Positions 1 through 5,631 of a stretch of DNA of 5,899 nucleotides are shown piece after piece. The notes under the pieces are model-generated. The model did not search any database, was not told the DNA's origin, and worked only from the letters and a program-made list of their open reading frames with translations. Within the stretch, counting starts at the first letter, position 1; the number at the start of each line of letters is the position of its first letter. Both the position numbers and the translations under genes were made by a program. The DNA comes from Alkalibaculum bacchi (lineage in GTDB: Bacteria; Bacillota; Clostridia; Eubacteriales; Alkalibacteraceae), in NCBI RefSeq assembly GCF_937875145.1, contig NZ_CALNCS010000153.1, forward strand, positions 1 to 5,899. Direction: 5' to 3'.

Positions 1-1
1 T

Positions 2-618
2 CACGTGGCGTTTTTTTGTATAATGGTGGCTAACTTAATTATATAATCCACCATAGTAATTCTGATGATTATTTTATAATAGGGTACTTAACTTTTGCTT
101 GTTCCATTTTTGTACTAAGTACTATAAGCTATGATGAATACGATAATTGTTATCCGTTTTTAATGACTTTACCCATTGATAGAAAATCATATGTAAAAGA
201 AAAGTACCTCTTTGGACTATTGTTAGGCGGAGCTGCCTGGGTTTTAGGAGTTATGATGTCTCTAGGATCTCATATTGTAGGGACTCAAGATCTTGTCTAT
301 ACAGAATTCCTTTTAATGGCCACTATTTACATACCAATTTTTATGATACTGCTATCCATTACAATCCCATTTCAACTAAAGTTTGGTGGAGAAAAAAGTA
401 GAATTGTTATGTTAGGTACAGCTGGCATTGTATTTTTAGTCGTTCGTTTCTTAATTAATCAAGCAGAGAATATGGGAATAGATATTAATGCAATAGGAAA
501 TGCGCTATCTGCTGTTCATATAGGTCTTATTAACTTAGCCCTAATTCTAATTGCAGTTGTAGGCTTATTCATTTCTTATGTGATAAGTTCTGCAATTATG
601 GAGAAGAAAGATTTCTAA
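2..618 (+). pseudogene. ABC-2 family transporter permease, 5'-partial and apparently frameshifted
   Basis: The product looks like the membrane subunit of an ABC exporter of the ABC-2 type (ABC2_membrane_5-like), which would pair with an ATPase encoded outside the window. The uninterrupted frame runs from codon 34 to the TAA at 616-618 (194 codons). It contains the family-like segment SYDEYDN...LPIDRKSYVKEKYLFG at about 127-213, followed by hydrophobic segments near 214-265, 322-372, 415-460 and 535-595. Family-like sequence (DDYFIIGYLTF, 64-96) lies upstream of the first ATG at 163. That ATG has no ribosome site, and no ATG, GTG or TTG occurs in frame between the TAA at 31-33 and 163. A hydrophobic first helix (VAFFCIMVANLII) is instead readable in frame 2 at 5-43. 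This suggests a one-base frameshift between about 34 and 43, with the true start to the left of the window. A sequencing error is possible. If 163 were a real start, the protein would have 151 residues and lack its first helices. Confidence 0.62.
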
Positions 619-670
619 CGAAATGTCATCTTTATAAAAACATCATAAGCACCGATTTTGTTTTGTCTTT

Positions 671-706
671 AAGAGGAAAAGCAGATTTTTCGCTTTTCCT
701 CTTTTA
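671..706 (+). terminator. Intrinsic terminator after the permease gene
   Basis: A perfect 12-bp inverted repeat (AAGAGGAAAAGC at 671-682 and GCTTTTCCTCTT at 692-703) encloses a 9-nt loop. The end of the right arm and the bases after it give a short T run (TTTT at 702-705). On the minus strand the hairpin is followed by A-rich sequence with no U tract, so it fits best as the + strand terminator. It may slow converging thi transcripts as well. Confidence 0.7.
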
Positions 707-708
707 TT

Positions 709-735
709 GCTTTCAGATTTATTGATATTGAAAGC
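709..735 (-). other. Small stem-loop just downstream of thiD
   Basis: Arms GCTTTCA (709-715) and TGAAAGC (729-735) are perfect complements around a 13-nt loop, beginning 14 nt after the thiD stop in the direction of thi transcription. No U tract follows on the minus strand. It could protect the mRNA 3' end or act as a weak terminator together with the 671-703 hairpin. No better terminator is visible at the end of the thi operon. Confidence 0.35.
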
Positions 736-748
736 CTTGATGTAGGTA

Positions 749-1528
749 TCATAAATCAAAAGCATGGTTTAATGGACCACTTCCTGCACCCAAATCGAGC
801 ATAGCCGATAAAGCAGCAGAGATATAATCCTTTGCTTTTTCTACGGATGTATGTAAATCTTCTCCCTTGGCAAGATTAGAGGCGATGGCGCTAGAAAGGG
901 TACAACCTGTACCGTGAGTATTTGAATTATCAATTCGTTTTCTATAGAACCAACGATATTCTCCACTACTGTACAATAAATCATTGGCATCATTCATATT
1001 ATGCCCGCCCTTACAAAGAACTGCACAATTGTAAGCTTTACTGATAATTTCTGCTGCTTTTATCATATCGGCAGCATTTTCTATCTTTATAGATGAAAGC
1101 ACCTCAGCTTCTGGAATATTTGGCGTTACAACAGTGGCAAGGGGCAACAATTTTTCTTTTAGCGTATTTATAGCATCATCAGTAATAAGCTTAGAACCGC
1201 TAGTTGCTACCATTACAGGATCCACAACAATATTTTCTGCCTTGTAATTAATCAGTTTATCTGCAATAGTGGAAATAAGTTCTGTAGAAGACACCATACC
1301 AATCTTCACTGCATCTGGGAAAATATCATTAAACACACTGTCGATCTGCTTAGCAAGAAAGTCTGGTGTTACTTCAAAAACACCTTGGACCCCTACTGTA
1401 TTTTGCGCAGTAAGAGCCGTGATCGCACTCATGGCGTAAACACCATTTGTAGTCATTGTTTTAATATCTGCTTGAATACCTGCTCCCCCACTTGAATCGC
1501 TTCCAGCGATAGTCAATGCTGTTTTCAT
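749..1528 (-). CDS. thiD: Bifunctional hydroxymethylpyrimidine kinase / phosphomethylpyrimidine kinase ThiD
   Basis: This cytoplasmic ribokinase-fold enzyme phosphorylates HMP to HMP-P and then HMP-P to HMP-PP, the pyrimidine partner for ThiE. At 259 residues it has the usual family length. Visible motifs are the N-terminal GSDSSGGAGIQAD (residues 9-21), VVDPVMVATSG (101-111), TPNIPEAE (135-142), KGGH (173-176) and the anion-hole/catalytic HGTGC (205-209, Cys209). The C-terminal GSGPLNH is typical of ThiD rather than pyridoxal kinase. The ATG at 1528 is preceded by a GGAGGAGA ribosome site (1536-1543) with 7-nt spacing. It is the last gene of the thi operon, 115 bp after thiE with no terminator between them, and acts one step before ThiE. 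The TGA stop is at 749-751. Some ThiD homologues prefer pyridoxal and this cannot be excluded, but the thi context makes HMP-P kinase the strong call. Confidence 0.97.
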   Translation of the reverse strand: MKTALTIAGSDSSGGAGIQADIKTMTTNGVYAMSAITALTAQNTVGVQGVFEVTPDFLAKQIDSVFNDIFPDAVKIGMVSSTELISTIADKLINYKAENIVVDPVMVATSGSKLITDDAINTLKEKLLPLATVVTPNIPEAEVLSSIKIENAADMIKAAEIISKAYNCAVLCKGGHNMNDANDLLYSSGEYRWFYRKRIDNSNTHGTGCTLSSAIASNLAKGEDLHTSVEKAKDYISAALSAMLDLGAGSGPLNHAFDL

Positions 1529-1578
1529 ATGAATATCTCCTCCAATTTTCTTAAATCTACTATATCAAAATCAGACAC
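1525..1578 (-). CDS. Possible 17-residue leader peptide coupled to thiD (speculative)
   Basis: In the 115-bp gap between thiE and thiD, a GTG (1578-1576) lies 8 nt after a strong purine run GGGGAGGGG (1595-1587). It opens a short frame, VSDFDIVDLRKLEEIFI, that stops at a TGA overlapping the thiD ATG as ATGA. The thiD ribosome site sits inside this frame. Strong ribosome site plus ATGA overlap is the pattern of translational coupling, but so short a frame could arise by chance and the GTG start is a guess. I recognise no function for the peptide. Confidence 0.22.
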   Translation of the reverse strand: MSDFDIVDLRKLEEIFI

Positions 1579-1643
1579 TGCCAGAACCCCTCCCCTTATT
1601 TTAGGTATACATTGTATTTATATAGGCTAAATGACACTTTCTA

Positions 1644-2288
1644 TTATTCAGCCTTCACCATTTTTTGTGAGAGCAATCTGAGAGATTTGCACTCTGACTC
1701 GATATCTTCTACCCCAAAAATCGCAGAAACAAGGGCTACTCCATCTACATCTGTACCTAATAGCTCCAAAATATTTGATTTACCAATGCCTCCAATGGCG
1801 ACAATAGGAATAGATACCGCCTTACAAATTTCTTTTAAAGTCTCATGGGATACAGTATTGGCATCGAGTTTTGTCGTGGTCGAAAATACTGCACCAACAC
1901 CGAGATAATCTGCCCCTGCTTTTTCAGCAGCAAGTGCCTGTTCTACAGTCTGTGCTGAAACGCCAATGACCATGTTGTCTCCAACTAGGGAACGAACGCT
2001 TCCTGTTTCCATATCTTTTTGTCCTACATGTATGCCATCTGCATTAGATTTTATAGCAATTTCTACATTGTCATTAATGATCAGAGGAATACCGTAGTGA
2101 GAGCATAGAGCTTTCATCTCCATTGCCTCTACAAGAAATGCTTCTTGGTCTAGCTCTTTTTCCCGTAATTGAACACAAGTTATGCCACCCTTAATGGCAT
2201 CTTCAACTTGCTCCATTAAAGTTTGCTTGCCTATCCATGCACGGTCGGTCACAGCATAAAGTAACATCATTTCTTTAATATATTTCAT
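1644..2288 (-). CDS. thiE: Thiamine-phosphate synthase ThiE
   Basis: This soluble TIM-barrel enzyme couples HMP-PP to thiazole phosphate, releasing pyrophosphate and giving thiamine monophosphate. At 214 residues it is of normal length. Motifs in order are YAVTDR (11-16), VQLREK (39-44), INDN (71-74), DGIHVGQKD (84-92, phosphate/Mg region), GVSAQT (109-114), GVGAVFSTTTK (130-140, pyrophosphate loop, usually written GPVFxTxTK), VAIGGI (163-168) and DGVALVSAI (182-190). The ATG at 2288 is chosen because AGGGAG (2300-2295) lies 6 nt upstream. Met7 and Met8 are alternative starts but lack a comparable site. The start overlaps the end of thiM by 14 nt, indicating translational coupling. It receives thiazole phosphate from ThiM and HMP-PP from ThiD, both in the same operon. 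Confidence 0.97.
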   Translation of the reverse strand: MKYIKEMMLLYAVTDRAWIGKQTLMEQVEDAIKGGITCVQLREKELDQEAFLVEAMEMKALCSHYGIPLIINDNVEIAIKSNADGIHVGQKDMETGSVRSLVGDNMVIGVSAQTVEQALAAEKAGADYLGVGAVFSTTTKLDANTVSHETLKEICKAVSIPIVAIGGIGKSNILELLGTDVDGVALVSAIFGVEDIESECKSLRLLSQKMVKAE

Positions 2289-3096
2289 ATCTCGCTCCCT
2301 GCTCTAGCTCATCACCATCAAGATTGTACATAGCATCAATGATGTAGTTGCTATAACTTGCATTTCCGTCTTCATCTTTTAATCGTTTATAAGCCTTTTC
2401 TCCGCAAAGCCCCATAGCACAAATAGCAGCTACAGTTGCTTTAAAGGGATTATGAGGATTTGCCGTTATATAAGCTGCAATAAGTGCAGAAAGCTGACAA
2501 CCTGTTCCCGTAATACTACTCATCATGGGGTGCCCATTATAGATACAGTATGCTTTTTCATTATAAGCCACTAAATCAATGGCACCCGTAATAGCTATGA
2601 TTGAGCTCGTTTTTCTTGAAAAGTCTTTAGTAAAGGATACAGCTTGTTTTAGCGTGTCTTTAGTTACACTGTCAGATAAGTCCGCATCTACACCCCTAGT
2701 AGTACCTTGACCTAAGGCTAATGTTTTGATTTCTGAAGCATTGCCACGAATGACAGTACACTTAATCTGTTCCATAAGTTTCATAGCTGTTTTTGTTCGA
2801 AGGACTGATGCCCCAGCACCTACTGGATCTAATACAACAGGATGGCTAAGCTCGTTTGCCCTCTTTCCTGCTGCAAGCATAGCAGCAATCGTACGCTGAT
2901 TTAGTGTTCCAATATTGATATTTAATCCACCACAAATAGAAGTAATTTCCTCTACCTCGTCAATATCATCTGCCATAATAGCTGAACCACCGCAAGCAAG
3001 AAGGATATTGGCACAATCATTAACCGTTACGTAGTTTGTAATATTATGAATCAAAGGGCTGGTTCTTTTTACATTTTCAACGATTTCTCTAAACAT
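2275..3096 (-). CDS. thiM: Hydroxyethylthiazole kinase ThiM
   Basis: This cytoplasmic ribokinase-like enzyme phosphorylates 4-methyl-5-(2-hydroxyethyl)thiazole to thiazole phosphate, the salvage route to ThiE's second substrate. At 273 residues it is of normal length. It shows PLIHNITNYVTVNDCAN (14-30, substrate pocket), VVLDPVGAGAS (87-97), VIRGNASEI (115-123) and GTGCQLSA (197-204) with the conserved Cys200. The ATG at 3096 has an AGGGAGGAAT ribosome site that lies inside the end of thiW, and the two genes overlap by 8 nt. The 3' end overlaps thiE by 14 nt. Its position directly after the thiW transporter gene suggests that thiazole imported by ThiW is passed to ThiM. Together with the absence of thiG, thiS or thiH in the window, this points to salvage of the thiazole moiety. 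Confidence 0.97.
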   Translation of the reverse strand: MFREIVENVKRTSPLIHNITNYVTVNDCANILLACGGSAIMADDIDEVEEITSICGGLNINIGTLNQRTIAAMLAAGKRANELSHPVVLDPVGAGASVLRTKTAMKLMEQIKCTVIRGNASEIKTLALGQGTTRGVDADLSDSVTKDTLKQAVSFTKDFSRKTSSIIAITGAIDLVAYNEKAYCIYNGHPMMSSITGTGCQLSALIAAYITANPHNPFKATVAAICAMGLCGEKAYKRLKDEDGNASYSNYIIDAMYNLDGDELEQGARYEIY

Positions 3097-3619
3097 TGTA
3101 ATTCCTCCCTTTCTCTTGAATGATCGTCTTGTGTAGTCCTGTTTTCTTTAATGAACTTAAGGGAATTATAGAAAACAAGGCACCACCTACCGTTGAAATC
3201 AAAAATGGCACAATATAAGCATAAAAAGCAATATCTCCAGTACTTTTGCCCATTAAAATTATAGCAATAGGGTAAGCACTCAACCCTCCAATTATGGACG
3301 TACCAAAGATTTCAGCACTTAAGGTTAAGGATGTGTTTTTCGTTTTGTAGTACACAATTCCACAAAGCAAAGCACCAAACATGCTTCCTGGAAAAGCCAT
3401 AAGGCTACCGAGTCCAAGAATATTTCGAAGGAAACTTGCCACAAATGCTACACCTACACCATACCAAGGTCCTAAGAATACAGCACAGATAATATTTACC
3501 ATGTGCTGAACAGGAGTACATTTACTCCCGAATATTGGAAAATAGAATAAGCTACCGACAACAGCGAAAGCACATAGAACTCCAGCAATAGACAATTTTT
3601 TTATTTGATGATTTCTCAT
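3089..3619 (-). CDS. thiW: ThiW, substrate-binding (S) component of a thiamine-precursor ECF transporter
   Basis: This small integral membrane protein (176 residues) is predicted to capture a thiazole precursor and work with a shared energy-coupling module (EcfA, EcfA', EcfT) that is not in this window. It is hydrophobic throughout, with about five or six membrane segments near residues 9-29, 40-65, 72-91, 98-123 and 130-153. The segments GSKCTPVQHMVNII (31-44) and FPGSMFGALLCG (76-87) are characteristic of ThiW. The C-terminus is short and basic. The ATG at 3619 follows a run of Gs (AAGGGGG) that serves as ribosome site, 12 bp after the thiC stop. The TAG stop lies inside thiM. The thiazole substrate rests on the known genomic link of thiW with thiM and TPP riboswitches, not on a residue visible here. 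Confidence 0.92.
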   Translation of the reverse strand: MRNHQIKKLSIAGVLCAFAVVGSLFYFPIFGSKCTPVQHMVNIICAVFLGPWYGVGVAFVASFLRNILGLGSLMAFPGSMFGALLCGIVYYKTKNTSLTLSAEIFGTSIIGGLSAYPIAIILMGKSTGDIAFYAYIVPFLISTVGGALFSIIPLSSLKKTGLHKTIIQEKGRNYNV

Positions 3620-3631
3620 TTTAAAACCCCC

Positions 3632-4933
3632 TTAGCAAAACTCTACCTTTTCACCCTTTAGAATCTTATTAGTTGTTCTCATTGCACACATTTTTCCGCA
3701 CATAGAACAACTTTCATTGTCAGAAGGAGGCGTGCTTTCAAAATACTCTCTTGCCTTTTTACCGTCTATAGCAAGGGAAAACATCTCTTCCCAATCAATT
3801 CGTCGCCTTGCATCGCTCATTTTATTATCCCACTCACGTGCATTTGGTATTCCCTTTGCAATATCAGCTGCATGAGCAGCAATTTTTGATGCAATAATTC
3901 CTTCTTTCACATCTCCTAAATCTGGTAAGCGCAAATGCTCTGCAGGTGTTACATAACACAAGAAATCCGCTCCATGAGATGCCGCAATTGCACTACCAAT
4001 AGCTGATGTAATATGATCATATCCAGGTGCTATATCTGTAACGATTGGTCCTAAAACATAAAATGGCGCCCCATAACAAAGCCTTTTTTGAAGAGCCATA
4101 TTTGCTGCAATTTCATTCATTGCCATATGACCTGGTCCTTCTACCATAACTTGAACATCTCTCTCCCAAGCTCGCTTTGTTAAGCTTCCTAGTTCGATTA
4201 ATTCACTAATTTGTCCAGCATCTGTACTATCGTTAATGCTTCCTGGTCTTAATGCATCTCCTAAACTAATGGTTACATCGTACTGTCTAAGGATCACTAA
4301 AATGTCATCGTAATATTCGTAAAAAGGATTTTCATTACCTGTCATTTCCATCCAAGCAAAAATCAAAGAACCACCACGAGAGACGATATTGGTCAATCTG
4401 TTTGTGCGCTTAAAACTTTCAACTGCCTTTTTATTGATACCTGCATGTATTGTCATAAAATCTACACCCTGCTTTGCATGAGCTTCAATGACCTTTAGAA
4501 AATCTGTAGCAGATATTTTTGCGAGATCTTTTTCAAGATAGCCTATGGCGTCATACATAGGTACAGTACCAATCATCGCCTTGGAATAAGAGATGAGTTG
4601 TTGTCGAAAAGTATTGGTTTTGCCGTAATTACTTAAATCCATAATCGCTTCTGCACCTAAATCTATGGCCATTTTTACCTTTTGCATCTCTTGTGTGTGA
4701 TCAATACAATCTCCAGATACCCCTAAATTTACATTAATTTTAGTTCTTAGTCCTTCTCCAATTCCTTCTGGGCTTAAAGATTTGTGATTTGAGTTCGCTG
4801 GTATTGCTATCCTACCATATGCCACTAAGTCTCTAAGCTTCTCCTCTGAGAATTGTTCTTTTTTTGCGACTACCTTCATTTCTTCTGTAATAATACCTTT
4901 TTTAGCTGCTTCCATTTGAGTTTTGTAAGACAT
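3632..4933 (-). CDS. thiC: Phosphomethylpyrimidine (HMP-P) synthase ThiC, short form
   Basis: This radical-SAM enzyme rearranges aminoimidazole ribotide into HMP-P, the first committed step of the thiamine pyrimidine branch. At 433 residues it is the short form common in anaerobes and archaea, without the N-terminal domain of the roughly 630-residue enterobacterial protein. Motifs are NVNLGVSGD (68-76), DLSNYGK (99-105), SRGGS (185-189), GDALRPG (225-231), EGPGH (265-269), APGYDHI (302-308) and CYVTPAEHLRLP (326-337). His269 and His333 are the likely zinc ligands by family comparison. The C-terminal cluster motif is Cys409, Cys412 and Cys416 (CSMCGKMC), that is CX2CX3C, one residue shorter than the CX2CX4C of long ThiC. 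The ATG at 4933 has AAGGAG 7 nt upstream (4941-4946). It is the first gene after the TPP riboswitch leader and is followed 12 bp later by thiW. Confidence 0.98.
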   Translation of the reverse strand: MSYKTQMEAAKKGIITEEMKVVAKKEQFSEEKLRDLVAYGRIAIPANSNHKSLSPEGIGEGLRTKINVNLGVSGDCIDHTQEMQKVKMAIDLGAEAIMDLSNYGKTNTFRQQLISYSKAMIGTVPMYDAIGYLEKDLAKISATDFLKVIEAHAKQGVDFMTIHAGINKKAVESFKRTNRLTNIVSRGGSLIFAWMEMTGNENPFYEYYDDILVILRQYDVTISLGDALRPGSINDSTDAGQISELIELGSLTKRAWERDVQVMVEGPGHMAMNEIAANMALQKRLCYGAPFYVLGPIVTDIAPGYDHITSAIGSAIAASHGADFLCYVTPAEHLRLPDLGDVKEGIIASKIAAHAADIAKGIPNAREWDNKMSDARRRIDWEEMFSLAIDGKKAREYFESTPPSDNESCSMCGKMCAMRTTNKILKGEKVEFC

Positions 4934-5075
4934 CTTGATTCTCCTTAACTTTATTTAAATGCAGTTAGGATACCTCATAAGAAAACATCGATTTTGTTGT
5001 GTATGACAATTGACGTTTTTACTCGCTCTGCAACCTTGACAGTCACTTCGTCACTCCCATGGTCGGGACGCTCGG

Positions 5076-5101
5076 CAAATGAAATTTAAAGATTTCATTT
5101 G
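5076..5101. repeat. 10-bp perfect inverted repeat next to the long hairpin
   Basis: CAAATGAAAT (5076-5085) and ATTTCATTTG (5092-5101) are exact complements around the 6-nt spacer TTAAAG. It directly abuts the 25-pair hairpin, giving two adjacent stem-loops. It may be part of the same inserted repeat unit. No U tract makes it a terminator on the thi strand. Confidence 0.6.
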
Positions 5102-5102
5102 T

Positions 5103-5163
5103 GTATGCGTATGATTTATTATGCAAATTAGCAAGCTGCTTACATAACAAATCATACACATAC
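5103..5163 (-). repeat. 25-pair hairpin (imperfect palindrome) in the thiC leader
   Basis: Arms 5103-5127 and 5139-5163 pair along 25 positions around an 11-nt loop. Of these, 21 pairs are Watson-Crick on either strand. The other four (5108/5158, 5118/5148, 5124/5142, 5127/5139) are A/C mismatches in + strand RNA but G-U wobbles in minus-strand RNA, so the thi transcript folds without a mismatch. The element sits between the riboswitch terminator and thiC. It could be a MITE-like repeat, a processing site or an extra regulatory hairpin. Both strands give similar short peptides across it simply because it is a palindrome. Confidence 0.75.
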
Positions 5164-5201
5164 AATAAAAACTGTATTTTCGCTTGCCTCATTGTTACAT
5201 C

Positions 5202-5231
5202 AAAAAAGGTGCTTCCCAGAGGGCAAGCACC
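5202..5231 (-). terminator. Intrinsic terminator of the TPP riboswitch
   Basis: In the thi transcript GGTGCTTGCCC (5231-5221) pairs with GGGAAGCACC (5217-5208), with one bulged G and a UCU loop, followed by six Us (5207-5202). The left arm can instead pair with GGGAAGCA inside the upstream riboswitch (5274-5267), because that octamer is identical to part of the right arm. This gives a simple terminator/antiterminator switch: TPP binding holds the riboswitch copy and leaves the terminator free to form, stopping the operon. Confidence 0.9.
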
Positions 5232-5260
5232 AAATATGTACACAAACAACACATATCAAT

Positions 5261-5350
5261 GTATATTGCTTCCCTACGACGGTATTAACCGACAGGTTCA
5301 AAGGGTCAGGCTAAAAGCCTTCTCAACATTAAGTCCCCCTGCAAATATAC
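5261..5350 (-). ncRNA. TPP (thi-box) riboswitch
   Basis: The minus strand carries the thi-box core: GGGGGACTT (5339-5331), the pyrimidine-pocket element TTGAGA (5326-5321), a short P3 hairpin AGGCT-TTT-AGCCT (5320-5308), ACCCTTTGAACCTG (5306-5293), the pyrophosphate-sensor element CGGTTAATACCG (5290-5279) and the closing TAGGGAAGC (5277-5269). P1 is formed by GTATATTTGC (5350-5341) and GCAATATAC (5269-5261), nine pairs with one bulge. It lies upstream of a thiamine operon and directly before an intrinsic terminator, so it should repress thiCWMED by transcription termination when TPP is abundant. Confidence 0.96.
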
Positions 5351-5353
5351 CTT

Positions 5354-5382
5354 ATAATAACTCTTCTAGATAAAATTGTCAA
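5354..5382 (-). promoter_or_regulatory. Sigma-A type promoter of the thi operon
   Basis: On the minus strand a perfect -35 TTGACA (5382-5377) is followed after exactly 17 nt by the -10 TATTAT (5359-5354, five of six consensus bases). Transcription would start around 5348-5350, at the first strand of riboswitch P1, so the RNA begins with the aptamer. The position and spacing make this a strong call. Confidence 0.88.
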
Positions 5383-5439
5383 CCCCAACGTAATTTTTGT
5401 CTTTTCTACATTATACTATCAATTCTATAAATAGAAAAT

Positions 5440-5468
5440 TGTTGAATTTATTTAATATTTGTGATAAT
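5440..5468 (+). promoter_or_regulatory. Extended -10 promoter for the GEMM-I riboswitch transcript
   Basis: The -10 hexamer GATAAT (5463-5468) is preceded by TG one base upstream (5460-5461), an extended -10. A weak -35 TGTTGA (5440-5445) lies 17 nt away. The predicted start, near 5475, is just upstream of the riboswitch at about 5486. It is divergent from the thi promoter, about 60-80 bp away. Confidence 0.55.
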
Positions 5469-5485
5469 CTATATTAAATAAATAA

Positions 5486-5575
5486 CTTTTCAACGTTAAT
5501 GGCAAACCCTTCGAAAGATGGGGACGCAAAGCCAAGGGCCTTTCACTTGTGTGAATGGCAGCCGGTTACCAAAAG
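5486..5575 (+). ncRNA. Cyclic-di-GMP-I (GEMM-I) riboswitch
   Basis: The conserved GEMM-I blocks are present in order: GGCAAACC (5501-5508), CGAAAG closing the first hairpin (5512-5517), GGGACGCAAAGCC (5521-5533), GGCC (5537-5540), a variable hairpin TTCAC-TTGT-GTGAA (5542-5546/5551-5555) and GGCAGCCGGTTACC (5557-5570). Outer pairing CTTTT/AAAAG (5486-5490 and 5571-5575) could close P1. The class senses the second messenger c-di-GMP and, in clostridia, often controls motility, adhesion or surface genes. The GG before CAAACC is kept, which favours c-di-GMP over cyclic-GAMP, although this is tentative. An intrinsic terminator 20 nt downstream points to control by transcription termination. Confidence 0.92.
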
Positions 5576-5595
5576 AGGAGTATTGAAATGTAATC

Positions 5596-5631
5596 ATACC
5601 CCTAATTTTGTTGGGGGTATTTTTTATTTTT
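5596..5631 (+). terminator. Intrinsic terminator of the GEMM-I riboswitch
   Basis: ATACCCCTAA (5596-5605) and TTGGGGGTAT (5611-5620) form ten pairs, one of them G-U, around the loop TTTTG. They are followed by TTTTTATTTTT (5621-5631). The close spacing to the aptamer makes it the probable expression platform. Whether ligand turns transcription on or off cannot be read with confidence, because no obvious antiterminator arm is visible. Confidence 0.85.

Larger units (their letters stand above)
4934..5201 (-). other. Long untranslated thiC leader between the riboswitch terminator and thiC
   Basis: About 270 nt separate the end of the TPP-controlled terminator from the thiC ATG, much more than expression needs. 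I see no convincing gene here. The stretch carries the thiC ribosome site (4941-4946), an AT-rich part (4947-5020), a locally GC-richer block (about 5022-5076) with an imperfect palindrome centred on CCATGG (5058-5063), the 10-bp inverted repeat and the 25-pair hairpin. The patchwork of palindromes and composition suggests an inserted repeat. Confidence 0.5.

Noticed and set aside
641..668. Resemblance between TCATAAG...CGATTTTGTT here and a similar string near 4974-5000
   Set aside because: Only about 17 positions agree, with gaps, in AT-rich intergenic DNA. This is too weak to call a repeat pair without a genome search.
1545..1600. Internal promoter for thiD
   Set aside because: A TATAGT-like -10 can be found on the minus strand, but no acceptable -35 lies at 16-18 nt, so I do not annotate it.
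1612..1908. Plus-strand ORF of 98 codons
   Set aside because: It lies antisense over the 3' part of thiE, whose protein has all its family motifs. The plus-strand reading has no recognisable domain and no convincing ribosome site.
2262..2270. Met7 or Met8 of ThiE as the true start
   Set aside because: Neither has a ribosome site as good as AGGGAG before ATG 2288, and the longer form gives the usual overlap with thiM.
5043..5252. Minus-strand ORF of 69 codons in the thiC leader
   Set aside because: It begins inside the region between the aptamer and the terminator and runs through the terminator and palindromes. The peptide is explained by RNA structure, not by coding.
5101..5373. Plus-strand ORF of 90 codons
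   Set aside because: It is the antisense of the leader hairpin, terminator and TPP riboswitch. Its similarity to the minus-strand ORF arises because the hairpin is a palindrome.
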